Shown piece after piece: positions 8,429 through 14,547 of a stretch of DNA of 18,195 bases. The stretch is from Deinococcus seoulensis (GTDB lineage: Bacteria > Deinococcota > Deinococci > Deinococcales > Deinococcaceae). The translations under genes were made by a program, and so were the position numbers. The notes under the pieces were generated by a model. It worked only from the letters and a program-made list of their open reading frames with translations, was not told the origin of the DNA and made no database searches. The first letter of the stretch is position 1, and every line of letters starts with the position of its first letter. The stretch lies in contig NZ_BMQM01000052.1 of NCBI RefSeq assembly GCF_014648115.1, positions 1 to 18,195 of the forward strand. Reading direction: 5' to 3'.

Positions 8429-8457
8429 TTGAAACTATTTTGCAAAGTGAATAGTAT
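8429..8457 (+). promoter_or_regulatory. Rightward promoter TTGAAA-N17-TAGTAT
   Basis: TTGAAA (8429-8434) matches five of six -35 bases. TAGTAT (8452-8457) matches four of six -10 bases, with optimal 17-bp spacing, in the most A/T-rich stretch of the window. Transcription would start near 8464 and run away from marR, but there is no plus-strand gene downstream, only the hairpin at 8540-8570. The opposite strand has TACTAT at 8451-8456, which may be the marR -10, so the site may be divergent. Confidence 0.5.
8434..8455. promoter_or_regulatory. Probable MarR-type operator (inverted repeat)
   Basis: ACTATT (8434-8439) and AATAGT (8450-8455) are exact inverted repeats with a 10-bp spacer that includes the palindrome TTTGCAAA. 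The site lies 120 bp before marR and occupies the spacer of the rightward promoter and the candidate marR -10. Size, symmetry and position suit a MarR dimer; binding is inferred. Confidence 0.55.
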
Positions 8458-8539
8458 TCCAGGCCACATCACTTGAAGGTTAGAACCACTGTATGACGCC
8501 GCAGCAATCCGCGCCGCGCCGTGCATCCACACAACACCA

Positions 8540-8570
8540 AGGGCGCCAGACCGGAAGCATCTGGCGCCCT
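8540..8570 (-). terminator. 11-bp hairpin, probable terminator of the oligogalacturonate lyase gene
   Basis: AGGGCGCCAGA (8540-8550) pairs exactly with TCTGGCGCCCT (8560-8570) around a 9-nt loop. On the minus strand it is followed by the T-rich TTGGTGTTGTGTGG, which fits an intrinsic terminator downstream of the lyase. MITE copy C sits between the stop codon and this hairpin. It could also end any rightward transcript from the promoter at 8429. Confidence 0.65.
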
Positions 8571-8597
8571 CATGTACGGTGACTCGGTGCGGCGTTA

Positions 8598-8729
8598 CAC
8601 GGATTCCGTTTGTTTCGTTGACAACCCGGAACGACACCGGGTCGTCAACTCCACGTCCGGAACCCGCCAAGCTCCTACTCGCTTCGCTCGGACCCAGCGG
8701 CTTTGCAGCCCATTCAATCGGAGTCCGTA
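8598..8729. mobile_element. MITE copy C, 132 bp long form, TTA target duplication
   Basis: The left end CACGGATTCCGTTTG and inverted right end TACGGACTCCGATTG are terminal inverted repeats, flanked by TTA at 8595-8597 and 8730-8732. The right TTA is an in-frame TAA on the minus strand, 15 nt beyond the TAG stop of the lyase. Direct repeats CCGGAAC at 8626 and 8657 are 31 bp apart, exactly the length difference from the short copy B. Hairpin GGCT/AGCC lies at 8699-8710. Non-coding. Confidence 0.85.
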
Positions 8730-8744
8730 TTACGGCGTGCGCTG

Positions 8745-9914
8745 CTACGTGCCGGGCAGGTCCACGAGGTACAGCGCCGGTTCGCCGTGCATGTCGCTGG
8801 TGAACAGCACCTGCCGTTCGTCCGGCGTGAACGACGGGTGCGGGTGCGTCACCTGACGGCTGCCGTACCGCACCTCCCAGGAACTGTGATGCCCGGCCAG
8901 GCGGGTGGTCTGACGGCCCTCCAGGTCGAACAGGTACAGGAACGGGTCGTTCTGCACCTGGTGCTCGCCGGGGTCGGCCACGTCGGCGGGCGTGCCGGAC
9001 CCGTCCCCGACCAGGAGCGTGCCGCGTTCGTTGCTCATCAGGTGCGAGCAGGGCGGCATGGTCATCAGGACCTCGTTGCGCAGCGTGACCGGGTCGGCCG
9101 CGCAGATGAACCGGTCCTGCTGGCCGCGCCGGTACGACACGTAGATCAGGCGGGAACCGTCCGGCACCCAGAACTCGTGCGTGCAGCTCTCGCCGGGCTC
9201 CTGCTCCTTCACCTGCCGGTTGTTCCGGCCGTCCTCGTCGATCAGCCACATGCGGGCGTCGATCAGGTCGTGCGGTCCCTCGTGGCAGTACGCGACGGTC
9301 TGGTCGTGGTGCGGGCGGTAGATGGGGTGGCCCAGCCAGCGGCGTTCCTCGCGGATCACGCGCCGCTCGCCGCTGCTCAGGTCGATCACGATCAGGCGGC
9401 AGCGGGGGGGCCGCAGGAACTGCTCGTGAAATCCGGCCCAGCTGGTCAGGGGCAGCAGGTCGCCGTCCACGACCTCGATCCCGACCATGCGGGTGCAGGC
9501 GCTGTTCGCGACCCAGGTGCCGTACCCCACGTACCCGTCCGGCACGCTGTACACCACGTCCTCGCGCAGGGTCCGCAGGTTCACGCGCAGCAGGTCGCGC
9601 CCGCCGCGCATCACGAACGCGGACCGGTCGTCCGGGGACAGGAAACACCCGAAGGTGTTGTCGCCCGGCCCCTCGGTCAGTTGCCGCGCCGTGCGGCCGG
9701 GCAGGTCCAGCAGGAAGGTGTTCCACTCGCCAGGAGTGCGGCTGCCCAGGCCCGCGCCGAACAGCAGGCCGTTCCCGTCGGCGGTAAAGCACTTCTGGTA
9801 GAAGTAGTTGCGGTGGCAGACCACGTCCGGCGGGGTCAGGCGCGTGACGGGCGCGCCGGTGTCCGGGTCGCGGAATTCATGAACGTCCAGCTGGACGGTG
9901 TCGCCTTTGGCCAT
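8745..9914 (-). CDS. ogl: Oligogalacturonate lyase (PL22 family)
   Basis: The 389-aa protein closely matches remembered enterobacterial Ogl sequences: TPPDVVCHRNYFYQKCF (27-43), GDNTFGCFLSPDD (84-96), LGHPIYRP (194-201) and THPHPSFTPD (356-365). Putative catalytic His246 (CTHEFW) and Mn-ligand residues His291, Gln354, His357 and His359 have the same relative spacing as His242, His287, Gln350, His353 and His355 of Yersinia Ogl; Arg221 matches Arg217. The enzyme is a cytoplasmic seven-bladed propeller cleaving digalacturonate and its unsaturated form to 5-keto-4-deoxyuronate, feeding pectin catabolism. There is no signal peptide, as expected. AAAGGAA lies upstream of the ATG. It follows the sugar ABC operon by 337 nt containing two MITEs, and no separate promoter is evident, so it may depend on read-through. 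Confidence 0.95.
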   Translation of the reverse strand: MAKGDTVQLDVHEFRDPDTGAPVTRLTPPDVVCHRNYFYQKCFTADGNGLLFGAGLGSRTPGEWNTFLLDLPGRTARQLTEGPGDNTFGCFLSPDDRSAFVMRGGRDLLRVNLRTLREDVVYSVPDGYVGYGTWVANSACTRMVGIEVVDGDLLPLTSWAGFHEQFLRPPRCRLIVIDLSSGERRVIREERRWLGHPIYRPHHDQTVAYCHEGPHDLIDARMWLIDEDGRNNRQVKEQEPGESCTHEFWVPDGSRLIYVSYRRGQQDRFICAADPVTLRNEVLMTMPPCSHLMSNERGTLLVGDGSGTPADVADPGEHQVQNDPFLYLFDLEGRQTTRLAGHHSSWEVRYGSRQVTHPHPSFTPDERQVLFTSDMHGEPALYLVDLPGT

Positions 9915-10000
9915 GGGGTGCAGGGGTTCCTTTCCGGGGTGCCGGGACGCGGCCAGTCTGGCAGCGCGGGGCAGAAGGGGGCGGTGCAGCCGGGGGGTGG

Positions 10001-10114
10001 GGTGGCGCCGCCCGTGTCGTTGACAGCCTCAGGGATGACACGGAGCGGCGCCCTGCTCCCACTCGCTCTGCCCGGATTGAAGAGGTTTTGCGGCCCATTC
10101 AATCGGAGTCCGTG
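10001..10114. mobile_element. MITE copy D1, decayed left end
   Basis: The right end (GCGGCCCATTCAATCGGAG, then TCCGTG) and internal GTGTCGTTGACA near 10014 match the family. The outer left repeat is unrecognisable, so the left border is approximate. It abuts TTA at 10115-10117, shared with copy D2. This looks like an older insertion beside the stop codon of the solute-binding protein, later separated from it when D2 inserted into the same TTA. Confidence 0.65.
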
Positions 10115-10117
10115 TTA

Positions 10118-10251
10118 TACGGATTCCGTTTGTTTCGTTAACAACCCGGAACTTCGCCGGATTGCCAACTCCACGTCCGGAACCCTTTTTTCTCCTACTC
10201 GCATCCGCTCGGATTGAATGGCCTTTACAGTCCATTCAATCGGAGTTCGTG
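10118..10251. mobile_element. MITE copy D2, 134 bp, TTA target duplication at a stop codon
   Basis: It begins TACGGATTCCGTTTG and ends CAATCGGAGTTCGTG. TTA flanks both sides (10115-10117 and 10252-10254), and the right copy is the TAA stop of the solute-binding protein. It has both CCGGAAC direct repeats (10146 and 10177, 31 bp apart), so it is the long form, and a T6 tract at 10184. The right-end hairpin keeps pairing despite changed bases (TGGACT/AGGCCA, one mismatch). It lies between the ABC operon and ogl. Confidence 0.85.
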
Positions 10252-11808
10252 TTACTTGATGAATCCGGCCTTCTTGAGGGTCAGTCCGGCCTCGCGTTCG
10301 TAGGCGTCGAAGTTGATGCCTTTCAGGCCGTTCTGGAAGGCCGTCCAGTTCGCGTCGTTCAGGGGACGCTGACCCAGCGCGAACTGCACGATGCTCTCGG
10401 ACACGTAGCGTTCGATGTCGGCCTGGTTGGGCGCGGCGGGCACCAGCATGTCGCCGGTCCGGTCGATCCAGCCGTTCTTGTGGGCGTCCATCAGCAGGGT
10501 GTAGGCGTTCAGGGTGCGGCCGTCCTTGGCCTTGATCAGGCCGTAGCGGCCCTTGAGTTCGTTCGTCTTGCCGTTCAGGGCGATCCAGCGCATCTGGGTG
10601 TTGGTCATGCGGGCGTTCACGTTGGTGGTCGAGACGGTCGGAATGCCGGCTTTCAGGGTGTAGTCCACGCCTTTCTTGCCGAAGCCCAGCTGGTAGTACC
10701 CTTCGCCGCTGTTGGCCCATTCCAGGAACTTGGCGATGGCGGGGCCTTTCCCGGCCTTGAGGGCCTTGCTGGACACGACCAGCAGGGTGCCGGCGTTGGC
10801 GTAGGTGCCCATGCCTTTCTGGCCGCGCGGTCCTTTGGGCGGCGTGATGAAGCGCAGTTCGCCCTTGGGGTTGTTTGCGTCGAAGTTCGCGAACCCGGCG
10901 TTCAGGCCGCCGACACTCTCGAAGAACATGCCGCACTTGCCCTGCTGCCAGCGGTTACGCAGGTCGCTGCGTTTCATGGTGGCCCAGTCGGGGTCCAGGA
11001 CTTTCGCTTCGGCCATGCGGCGGATGAAGTCCGTGGCCTGCCGGTACGCGGGGTTGCGGAGGTTCGCGGCGAAGGACGTGCCGCTGCGGTAGTTCCAGTT
11101 GCCGCTCACGCCGTACGCGGCGTACACCCACTGGAAGTGGTTGCCCAGGCCCAGGCCCGGCAGGATGCCGGAGGTGTCGAAGTCGATCACGCCGCAGTAC
11201 CCGTAGGTGTCCTTGCGGCCGTTGCCGTCCGGGTCGCGTTCGGTCAGGGCCTTGGCGACCACCAGGAACTCGTCGAGGGTGGTGGGGGCTTTCAGGTTCA
11301 GTTTGTCCAGCCAGTCCTGGCGGACCATGATCCCGTACTGGCGGCTGAGCGTGACCGGGTCCTGCAGGCCGTACATGGTGCCGTCGACCGTGACGAGCGC
11401 GTTGCGTTTACGGTCCGAGTAGCGGTCCTTGGTGCGGCCGGGCATCAGGGGCAGCAGGCTGCTGACGGGTGCCAGCTGGCCCTGTTCGACCAGTTTGTAG
11501 AACAGGCTGCGGTTGCGGATCTCGAACACGTCCGGCAGGTCGTTGGCGGCGGCCAGCGAGCCGAGTTTGTTGTCGCCGTCCGCTCCGGCGGGCAGCATGG
11601 TGAATTTCAGGTCGATGCCCAGTTTGCTGCGCAGCAGGTCGTACGTTTCCCAGTTGGCGCCCGGCGCGGACGCTTCGGGGTTCGCGGCGAACAGCGCGGC
11701 GCTGACGTCTGTCTGGGCGTGCGCGGCGGGGGCGGCGAGCAGGTCGGCGGTCAGGGTCAGCAGGGGGCGGGTCAGCAGGGGGCGGGCGGTGCGGGTACGT
11801 GCGTTCAT
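10252..11808 (-). CDS. Extracellular solute-binding protein of an LplA/YtcQ-type sugar ABC transporter
   Basis: The 518-aa protein has an N-terminal Sec-type signal with a probable cut at A-H-A31|Q32. There is no lipobox cysteine, so in a two-membrane envelope it is probably soluble periplasmic. The large size, the DPDGNGRKDTYGY loop (192-204, a Ca-binding-like segment common in this group) and repeated aromatic residues match family 1 binding proteins of the LplA/YtcQ type. Relatives bind oligosaccharides, including pectin-derived ones. GGAGG lies about 8 nt before the ATG. It is third in the operon, 55 nt after a permease gene. With ogl next door, oligogalacturonides are the likely ligand; this is inference. 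The signal's hydrophobic core is weak (Arg14 interrupts it). Confidence 0.88.
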   Translation of the reverse strand: MNARTRTARPLLTRPLLTLTADLLAAPAAHAQTDVSAALFAANPEASAPGANWETYDLLRSKLGIDLKFTMLPAGADGDNKLGSLAAANDLPDVFEIRNRSLFYKLVEQGQLAPVSSLLPLMPGRTKDRYSDRKRNALVTVDGTMYGLQDPVTLSRQYGIMVRQDWLDKLNLKAPTTLDEFLVVAKALTERDPDGNGRKDTYGYCGVIDFDTSGILPGLGLGNHFQWVYAAYGVSGNWNYRSGTSFAANLRNPAYRQATDFIRRMAEAKVLDPDWATMKRSDLRNRWQQGKCGMFFESVGGLNAGFANFDANNPKGELRFITPPKGPRGQKGMGTYANAGTLLVVSSKALKAGKGPAIAKFLEWANSGEGYYQLGFGKKGVDYTLKAGIPTVSTTNVNARMTNTQMRWIALNGKTNELKGRYGLIKAKDGRTLNAYTLLMDAHKNGWIDRTGDMLVPAAPNQADIERYVSESIVQFALGQRPLNDANWTAFQNGLKGINFDAYEREAGLTLKKAGFIK

Positions 11809-11863
11809 GGGGAACCTCCGGGAGGGGGACGGGGGGGCGGGCAGCGTGTGGCGGGTGCGGGCG

Positions 11864-12733
11864 TTATTCCTTGACGCCGCCGCTGAGGGTGCCGGACGTG
11901 AAGTACCGCTGAATCCAGGGGTAGATCAGCAGCATGGGAATGGTGGTCAGGACGACGGCCGCCATCTTCAGGCCCTCGGGCGGGGCGGTGGTGGTCGCGG
12001 CCGACTCGACGTAATCGGCGGAGTTCAGGCCGGTCAGGATGTCGCGCAGCACGACCGGGAGCGGCATCATGTCCCGGTTGGACAGGAACAGGATCGGTTC
12101 GAAGAACGAGTTCCACTGCGTGACGGCGTAGAACAGCCCGATGGTCAGCAGGATCGGCCGGGAGAGCGGCAGGACGATGTGCCACAGCACCTGCAGTTCG
12201 CTGGCGCCGTCGATCTTGGCGGCTTCCTCTAGGCTGTCGGGCAGGTTCTGGAAGAAGTTCTTCATGACGAACAGGTTGTACACGCTGACCGCGCCGTGCA
12301 GCAGCAGCGCCCAGTAGGTGTTCAGCAGGTGCAGGTCGCGCACCACCAGGTACAGCGGGATCAGTCCGGCGTTGAACAGGAACGTGAACAGGATCACGCC
12401 GGTCAGGAACTTGCGGCCCGGCAGGTCCGGGCGCGACAGCGGGTAGGCGGTGCAGACGGTCAGGATCATGCTGATCAGCACGCCGCTGACGGTGATCAGC
12501 ACGCTGTTCAGTCCGGCGCGCAGGATGGCGGGCTGCTTGAGCAGTTCGGCGTAGGCGTTGAACGACCAGTCCCAGGCGGGCAGCAGCAGGCTGGCGCTGC
12601 GGCCCAGCGGCGTGACCGAGACGGTCACCACGTACAGCAGCGGGATCAGGGTGACGGCCAGCACGGTCAGCAGGAAGATGTTGACCAGCAGGTCGAAGCG
12701 GCGGTCGTCGGGGGTTCGCAGGCGTCGGGTCAT
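11864..12733 (-). CDS. ABC sugar permease, YtcP/CarB type
   Basis: The 289-aa inner-membrane protein has six predicted helices (first about 14-38). The EAA loop is EEAAKIDGASELQVLWHIVL (169-188), which docks with the ATPase. The Pro/Ser-rich start, NAGLIPLYLVVRDL (121-134) and the YFTSGTLSGGVKE end are typical of YtcP-like partners of LplB. It is the second gene of the uptake operon, 43 nt after the other permease gene, with GGGAG before its ATG. No ATP-binding subunit is encoded nearby, so it probably uses a shared MsmX-type ATPase, as known for related Bacillus systems. Confidence 0.92.
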   Translation of the reverse strand: MTRRLRTPDDRRFDLLVNIFLLTVLAVTLIPLLYVVTVSVTPLGRSASLLLPAWDWSFNAYAELLKQPAILRAGLNSVLITVSGVLISMILTVCTAYPLSRPDLPGRKFLTGVILFTFLFNAGLIPLYLVVRDLHLLNTYWALLLHGAVSVYNLFVMKNFFQNLPDSLEEAAKIDGASELQVLWHIVLPLSRPILLTIGLFYAVTQWNSFFEPILFLSNRDMMPLPVVLRDILTGLNSADYVESAATTTAPPEGLKMAAVVLTTIPMLLIYPWIQRYFTSGTLSGGVKE

Positions 12734-12776
12734 GGGGGCTCCCTCGGGTCGGGTGTGGGGGGATTCGGGACAGGTT

Positions 12777-13733
12777 TCAGTACAGGCCCTGGCCGCTGAA
12801 GCGCCGCGCGACGCGGTTGGCGGTCAGGATCATCAGCAGGCCGATCAGGCCCTTGAACAGACCCACGGCGGTCGCCAGTGAGAACTGGAAGTTCTGGATG
12901 CCCTGGCGGTAGACCCAGGTGTCGATCACGTCCGCGACCGAGTACACGGGCAGCGAGTACAGCACGAAGATCTGACCGAATCCGGCGTCCAGGATGTGCC
13001 CCAGGCGCAGCAGCGTGACCAGCACGATCACGTCCAGCATGCCGGGCAGCGAGATGTGCCGCACGCGTTGCAGGCGGCTGGCGCCGTCGACCTCGGCGGC
13101 CTCGTACAGGGCGGGGTTGATGCCGATCAGGGCGGCCAGGAACAGGATGGCGCTCCAGCCGGTCTCCTTCCAGATGTCACTGAAGATCACGACGCTGCGG
13201 AACTTGGCGGGGTCGGTCAGGAACGAGATGGGTTCCAGCCCGGCGGCCTCCAGGCCACGGTTCACGAGGCCGGTGCTGGGTGAGAGCATGGCCAGCAGCA
13301 CGCCGAACACGATCACCCACGACAGGAAGTGCGGCAGGTAACTGACGGTCTGCGTGAAGCGCGCCAGGTGCCGCCGGGTGCTCTCGTGGATGCACAGGGC
13401 CAGCAGGATGGCCGGGGGCAGGCCCAGCAGCAGTTTCGCGCCGCTGATGATCAGGGTGTTGGTCATGAGCTGCGAGAAGTAGAACGACTCGAAGAACGCC
13501 GTGAAGTGCTTGAAGCCCACCCAGGGACTGCCCTCGACCCCCAGGGTCGGCTGGAAGTCCTTGAAGGCCAGTTGCGCGTTCCACAGCGGCCAGTAGCGGA
13601 ACACCACGAACCACAGCAGGCCCGGCAGCAGCAGCAGGTACAGGCCCCGGTGGCGCCACATGCGGGCCAGCAGGGTCGTGCGTGGCCGGGGCGCGGCCTT
13701 GGGGCGGGGCGGGCTGAGCACCTGCTGGTTCAT
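12777..13733 (-). CDS. ABC sugar permease, LplB/YteP type
   Basis: The 318-aa inner-membrane protein has a basic N-terminus and six helices (first about 30-47, LYLLLLPGLLWFVVF). The EAA loop is YEAAEVDGASRLQRVRHISLPG (210-231). WVGFKHFTAFF (71-81) and the end RRFSGQGLY are characteristic of LplB/YteP/UgpA-type permeases. It heads the operon LplB-type, YtcP-type, binding protein. AGGAGA precedes its ATG at good spacing. The promoter is about 210 nt upstream and carries a clear operator. Relatives in Bacillus import rhamnogalacturonan- and galacturonan-derived oligomers (family knowledge), consistent with the downstream ogl. Confidence 0.92.
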   Translation of the reverse strand: MNQQVLSPPRPKAAPRPRTTLLARMWRHRGLYLLLLPGLLWFVVFRYWPLWNAQLAFKDFQPTLGVEGSPWVGFKHFTAFFESFYFSQLMTNTLIISGAKLLLGLPPAILLALCIHESTRRHLARFTQTVSYLPHFLSWVIVFGVLLAMLSPSTGLVNRGLEAAGLEPISFLTDPAKFRSVVIFSDIWKETGWSAILFLAALIGINPALYEAAEVDGASRLQRVRHISLPGMLDVIVLVTLLRLGHILDAGFGQIFVLYSLPVYSVADVIDTWVYRQGIQNFQFSLATAVGLFKGLIGLLMILTANRVARRFSGQGLY

Positions 13734-13927
13734 GGATTCTCCTGTCTGTGGCGCATCGGCGTGGGCGCAGCGGTGTGGAATGGGCAGGGACTGGCCCCCG
13801 GCGCGCGGGCGGGTGGTGTGCCGCTGGCCGGGCGGGCTGCCGGGAGGCGGGTGGCCGGTGAAGCTGGGGGCGGGAAGGGGCGGGTGGAACCGGCCGGTGC
13901 CGGTCGGACAGCAGGGCCGTCCGCAAC

Positions 13928-13949
13928 GTTGGGTTATCGGTTACCCAAC
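13928..13949. promoter_or_regulatory. Operator of the oligosaccharide uptake operon
   Basis: GTTGGGT (13928-13934) and ACCCAAC (13943-13949) are exact inverted repeats with an 8-bp spacer and a central C-G step. The site overlaps the -10 and the transcription start, the standard place for a repressor. The pseudo-symmetric AACCGATA core resembles LacI-family operators; that assignment is inference. No repressor gene is in the window. Confidence 0.6.
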
Positions 13950-13976
13950 CGTAACATGGGGCAGGAAACCTGTCAA
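13948..13976 (-). promoter_or_regulatory. Sigma-70-type promoter of the uptake operon
   Basis: On the minus strand TTGACA (complement of 13971-13976) is a perfect -35. After exactly 17 bp comes TACGGT (complement of 13948-13953), a TANNNT-type -10. Transcription should start near 13941, giving a leader of about 205 nt that is markedly C-rich before the LplB-type ATG at 13733. The leader contains no recognisable riboswitch or ORF. Confidence 0.7.
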
Positions 13977-14023
13977 CGCGTTCAGCCCCCACCCACGCAG
14001 CACCCGGTCAGCCGCCCGCACCA

Positions 14024-14065
14024 GCACTGCCCGCGCCGCACTGCCCGCACCGCACGGCCCGCATC
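14024..14065. repeat. Tandem repeat, three units of 14 bp
   Basis: Three adjacent 14-bp units begin GCACTGCCCG, GCACTGCCCG and GCACGGCCCG. The first two differ at one position; the third is more diverged. The tract is in the non-coding stretch between the uptake-operon promoter and the MITE cluster. No protein-coding signal runs through it. Function unknown, probably slippage. Confidence 0.7.
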
Positions 14066-14144
14066 ACCGACACCCTGCGGGCCGACTGGGCAGCGCGTTC
14101 CACATCCGCCCCCCCCGCTCCCCGGCGGCCTGCCTCCGGCCGGG

Positions 14145-14213
14145 TTGCCTGCCACCCTGTGGACCGGACGGTGACCCCACCCCCAACGTTCAGACAGTCC
14201 ACAGGGCAGGCAC
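14145..14213. repeat. Inverted repeat, possible old terminator of the UvrD-like helicase gene
   Basis: CCCTGTGGAC (14155-14164) and GTCCACAGGG (14197-14206) are exact 10-bp inverted repeats. With a 2-nt bulge the stem extends by GCCTGCC/GGCAGGC outwards. The loop is 32 nt and no T-tract follows. It lies downstream of the helicase on the minus strand, beyond two MITEs, so a displaced terminator is possible but unproven. Confidence 0.5.
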
Positions 14214-14241
14214 AGGACAGCCACCGGGCAGGCAGGCCTGA

Positions 14242-14358
14242 TACGGACTCCGTCTGTCTCGTTGACAACCCGTTCGTTGATAACCCGGAACCCGTTGCTC
14301 TCCTGCTCGCATCCGCTCGGACCCGGCGGCTTTACGAGCCATTCAACCGGAGTCTGCG
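14242..14358. mobile_element. MITE copy E, decayed
   Basis: The left end TACGGACTCCGTCTG is well preserved and preceded by TGA. The right end (CAACCGGAGTCTGCG) has several substitutions and is followed by GGA, so the target duplication is no longer exact. It contains a local duplication of CGTTGAYAACCCG at 14260 and 14275. Hairpin GGCT/AGCC is intact at 14328-14340. It is the only copy not close to a stop codon. Confidence 0.75.
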
Positions 14359-14433
14359 GGACGCGGCGGCGCCGCCCCTGACCCTGCCGGACGGCGGCCT
14401 GACCGCAGGGAACGCCGGACGCCCCCGACCGGA

Positions 14434-14447
14434 GGGTAACGTTACCC
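14434..14447. repeat. Perfect 14-bp palindrome containing the former helicase stop codon
   Basis: GGGTAACGTTACCC is exactly self-complementary. It ends 2 nt before the TGA duplication of copy F. In the reconstructed pre-insertion sequence its TAA is the original in-frame stop of the UvrD-like helicase. It shares the half-site GTTACCC with the uptake-operon operator at 13928-13949, so it may be an operator-like site or simply a terminator stem. Confidence 0.6.
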
Positions 14448-14451
14448 CTGA

Positions 14452-14547
14452 GGCGGATTCCGTTTTGCTCCTCCTCTGCGGGGCAGCTCTAAGAGTCGCA
14501 TGCGCTCGGACCCAGCGGCTTTATAGGCCATTCAATCGGAGTCCGTA
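14452..14547. mobile_element. MITE copy F, 96 bp, TGA duplication, inserted in the helicase 3' end
   Basis: The left end GGCGGATTCCGTTTT and inverted right end TACGGACTCCGATTG are flanked by TGA at 14449-14451 and 14548-14550. The right 16 bp are translated as the end of the UvrD-like helicase and supply its TGA stop. The internal part after CCGTTTTG is diverged from the other copies, but GCGCTCGGACCCAGCGGCTT is conserved. Hairpin GGCT/GGCC (with one G-U pair) is at 14517-14529. Confidence 0.85.

Noticed and set aside
8618..8625. TTGACA inside the MITE left ends as an outward promoter
   Set aside because: No -10-like hexamer at 16-18 bp in any copy examined (for example GTCGTC in copy C).
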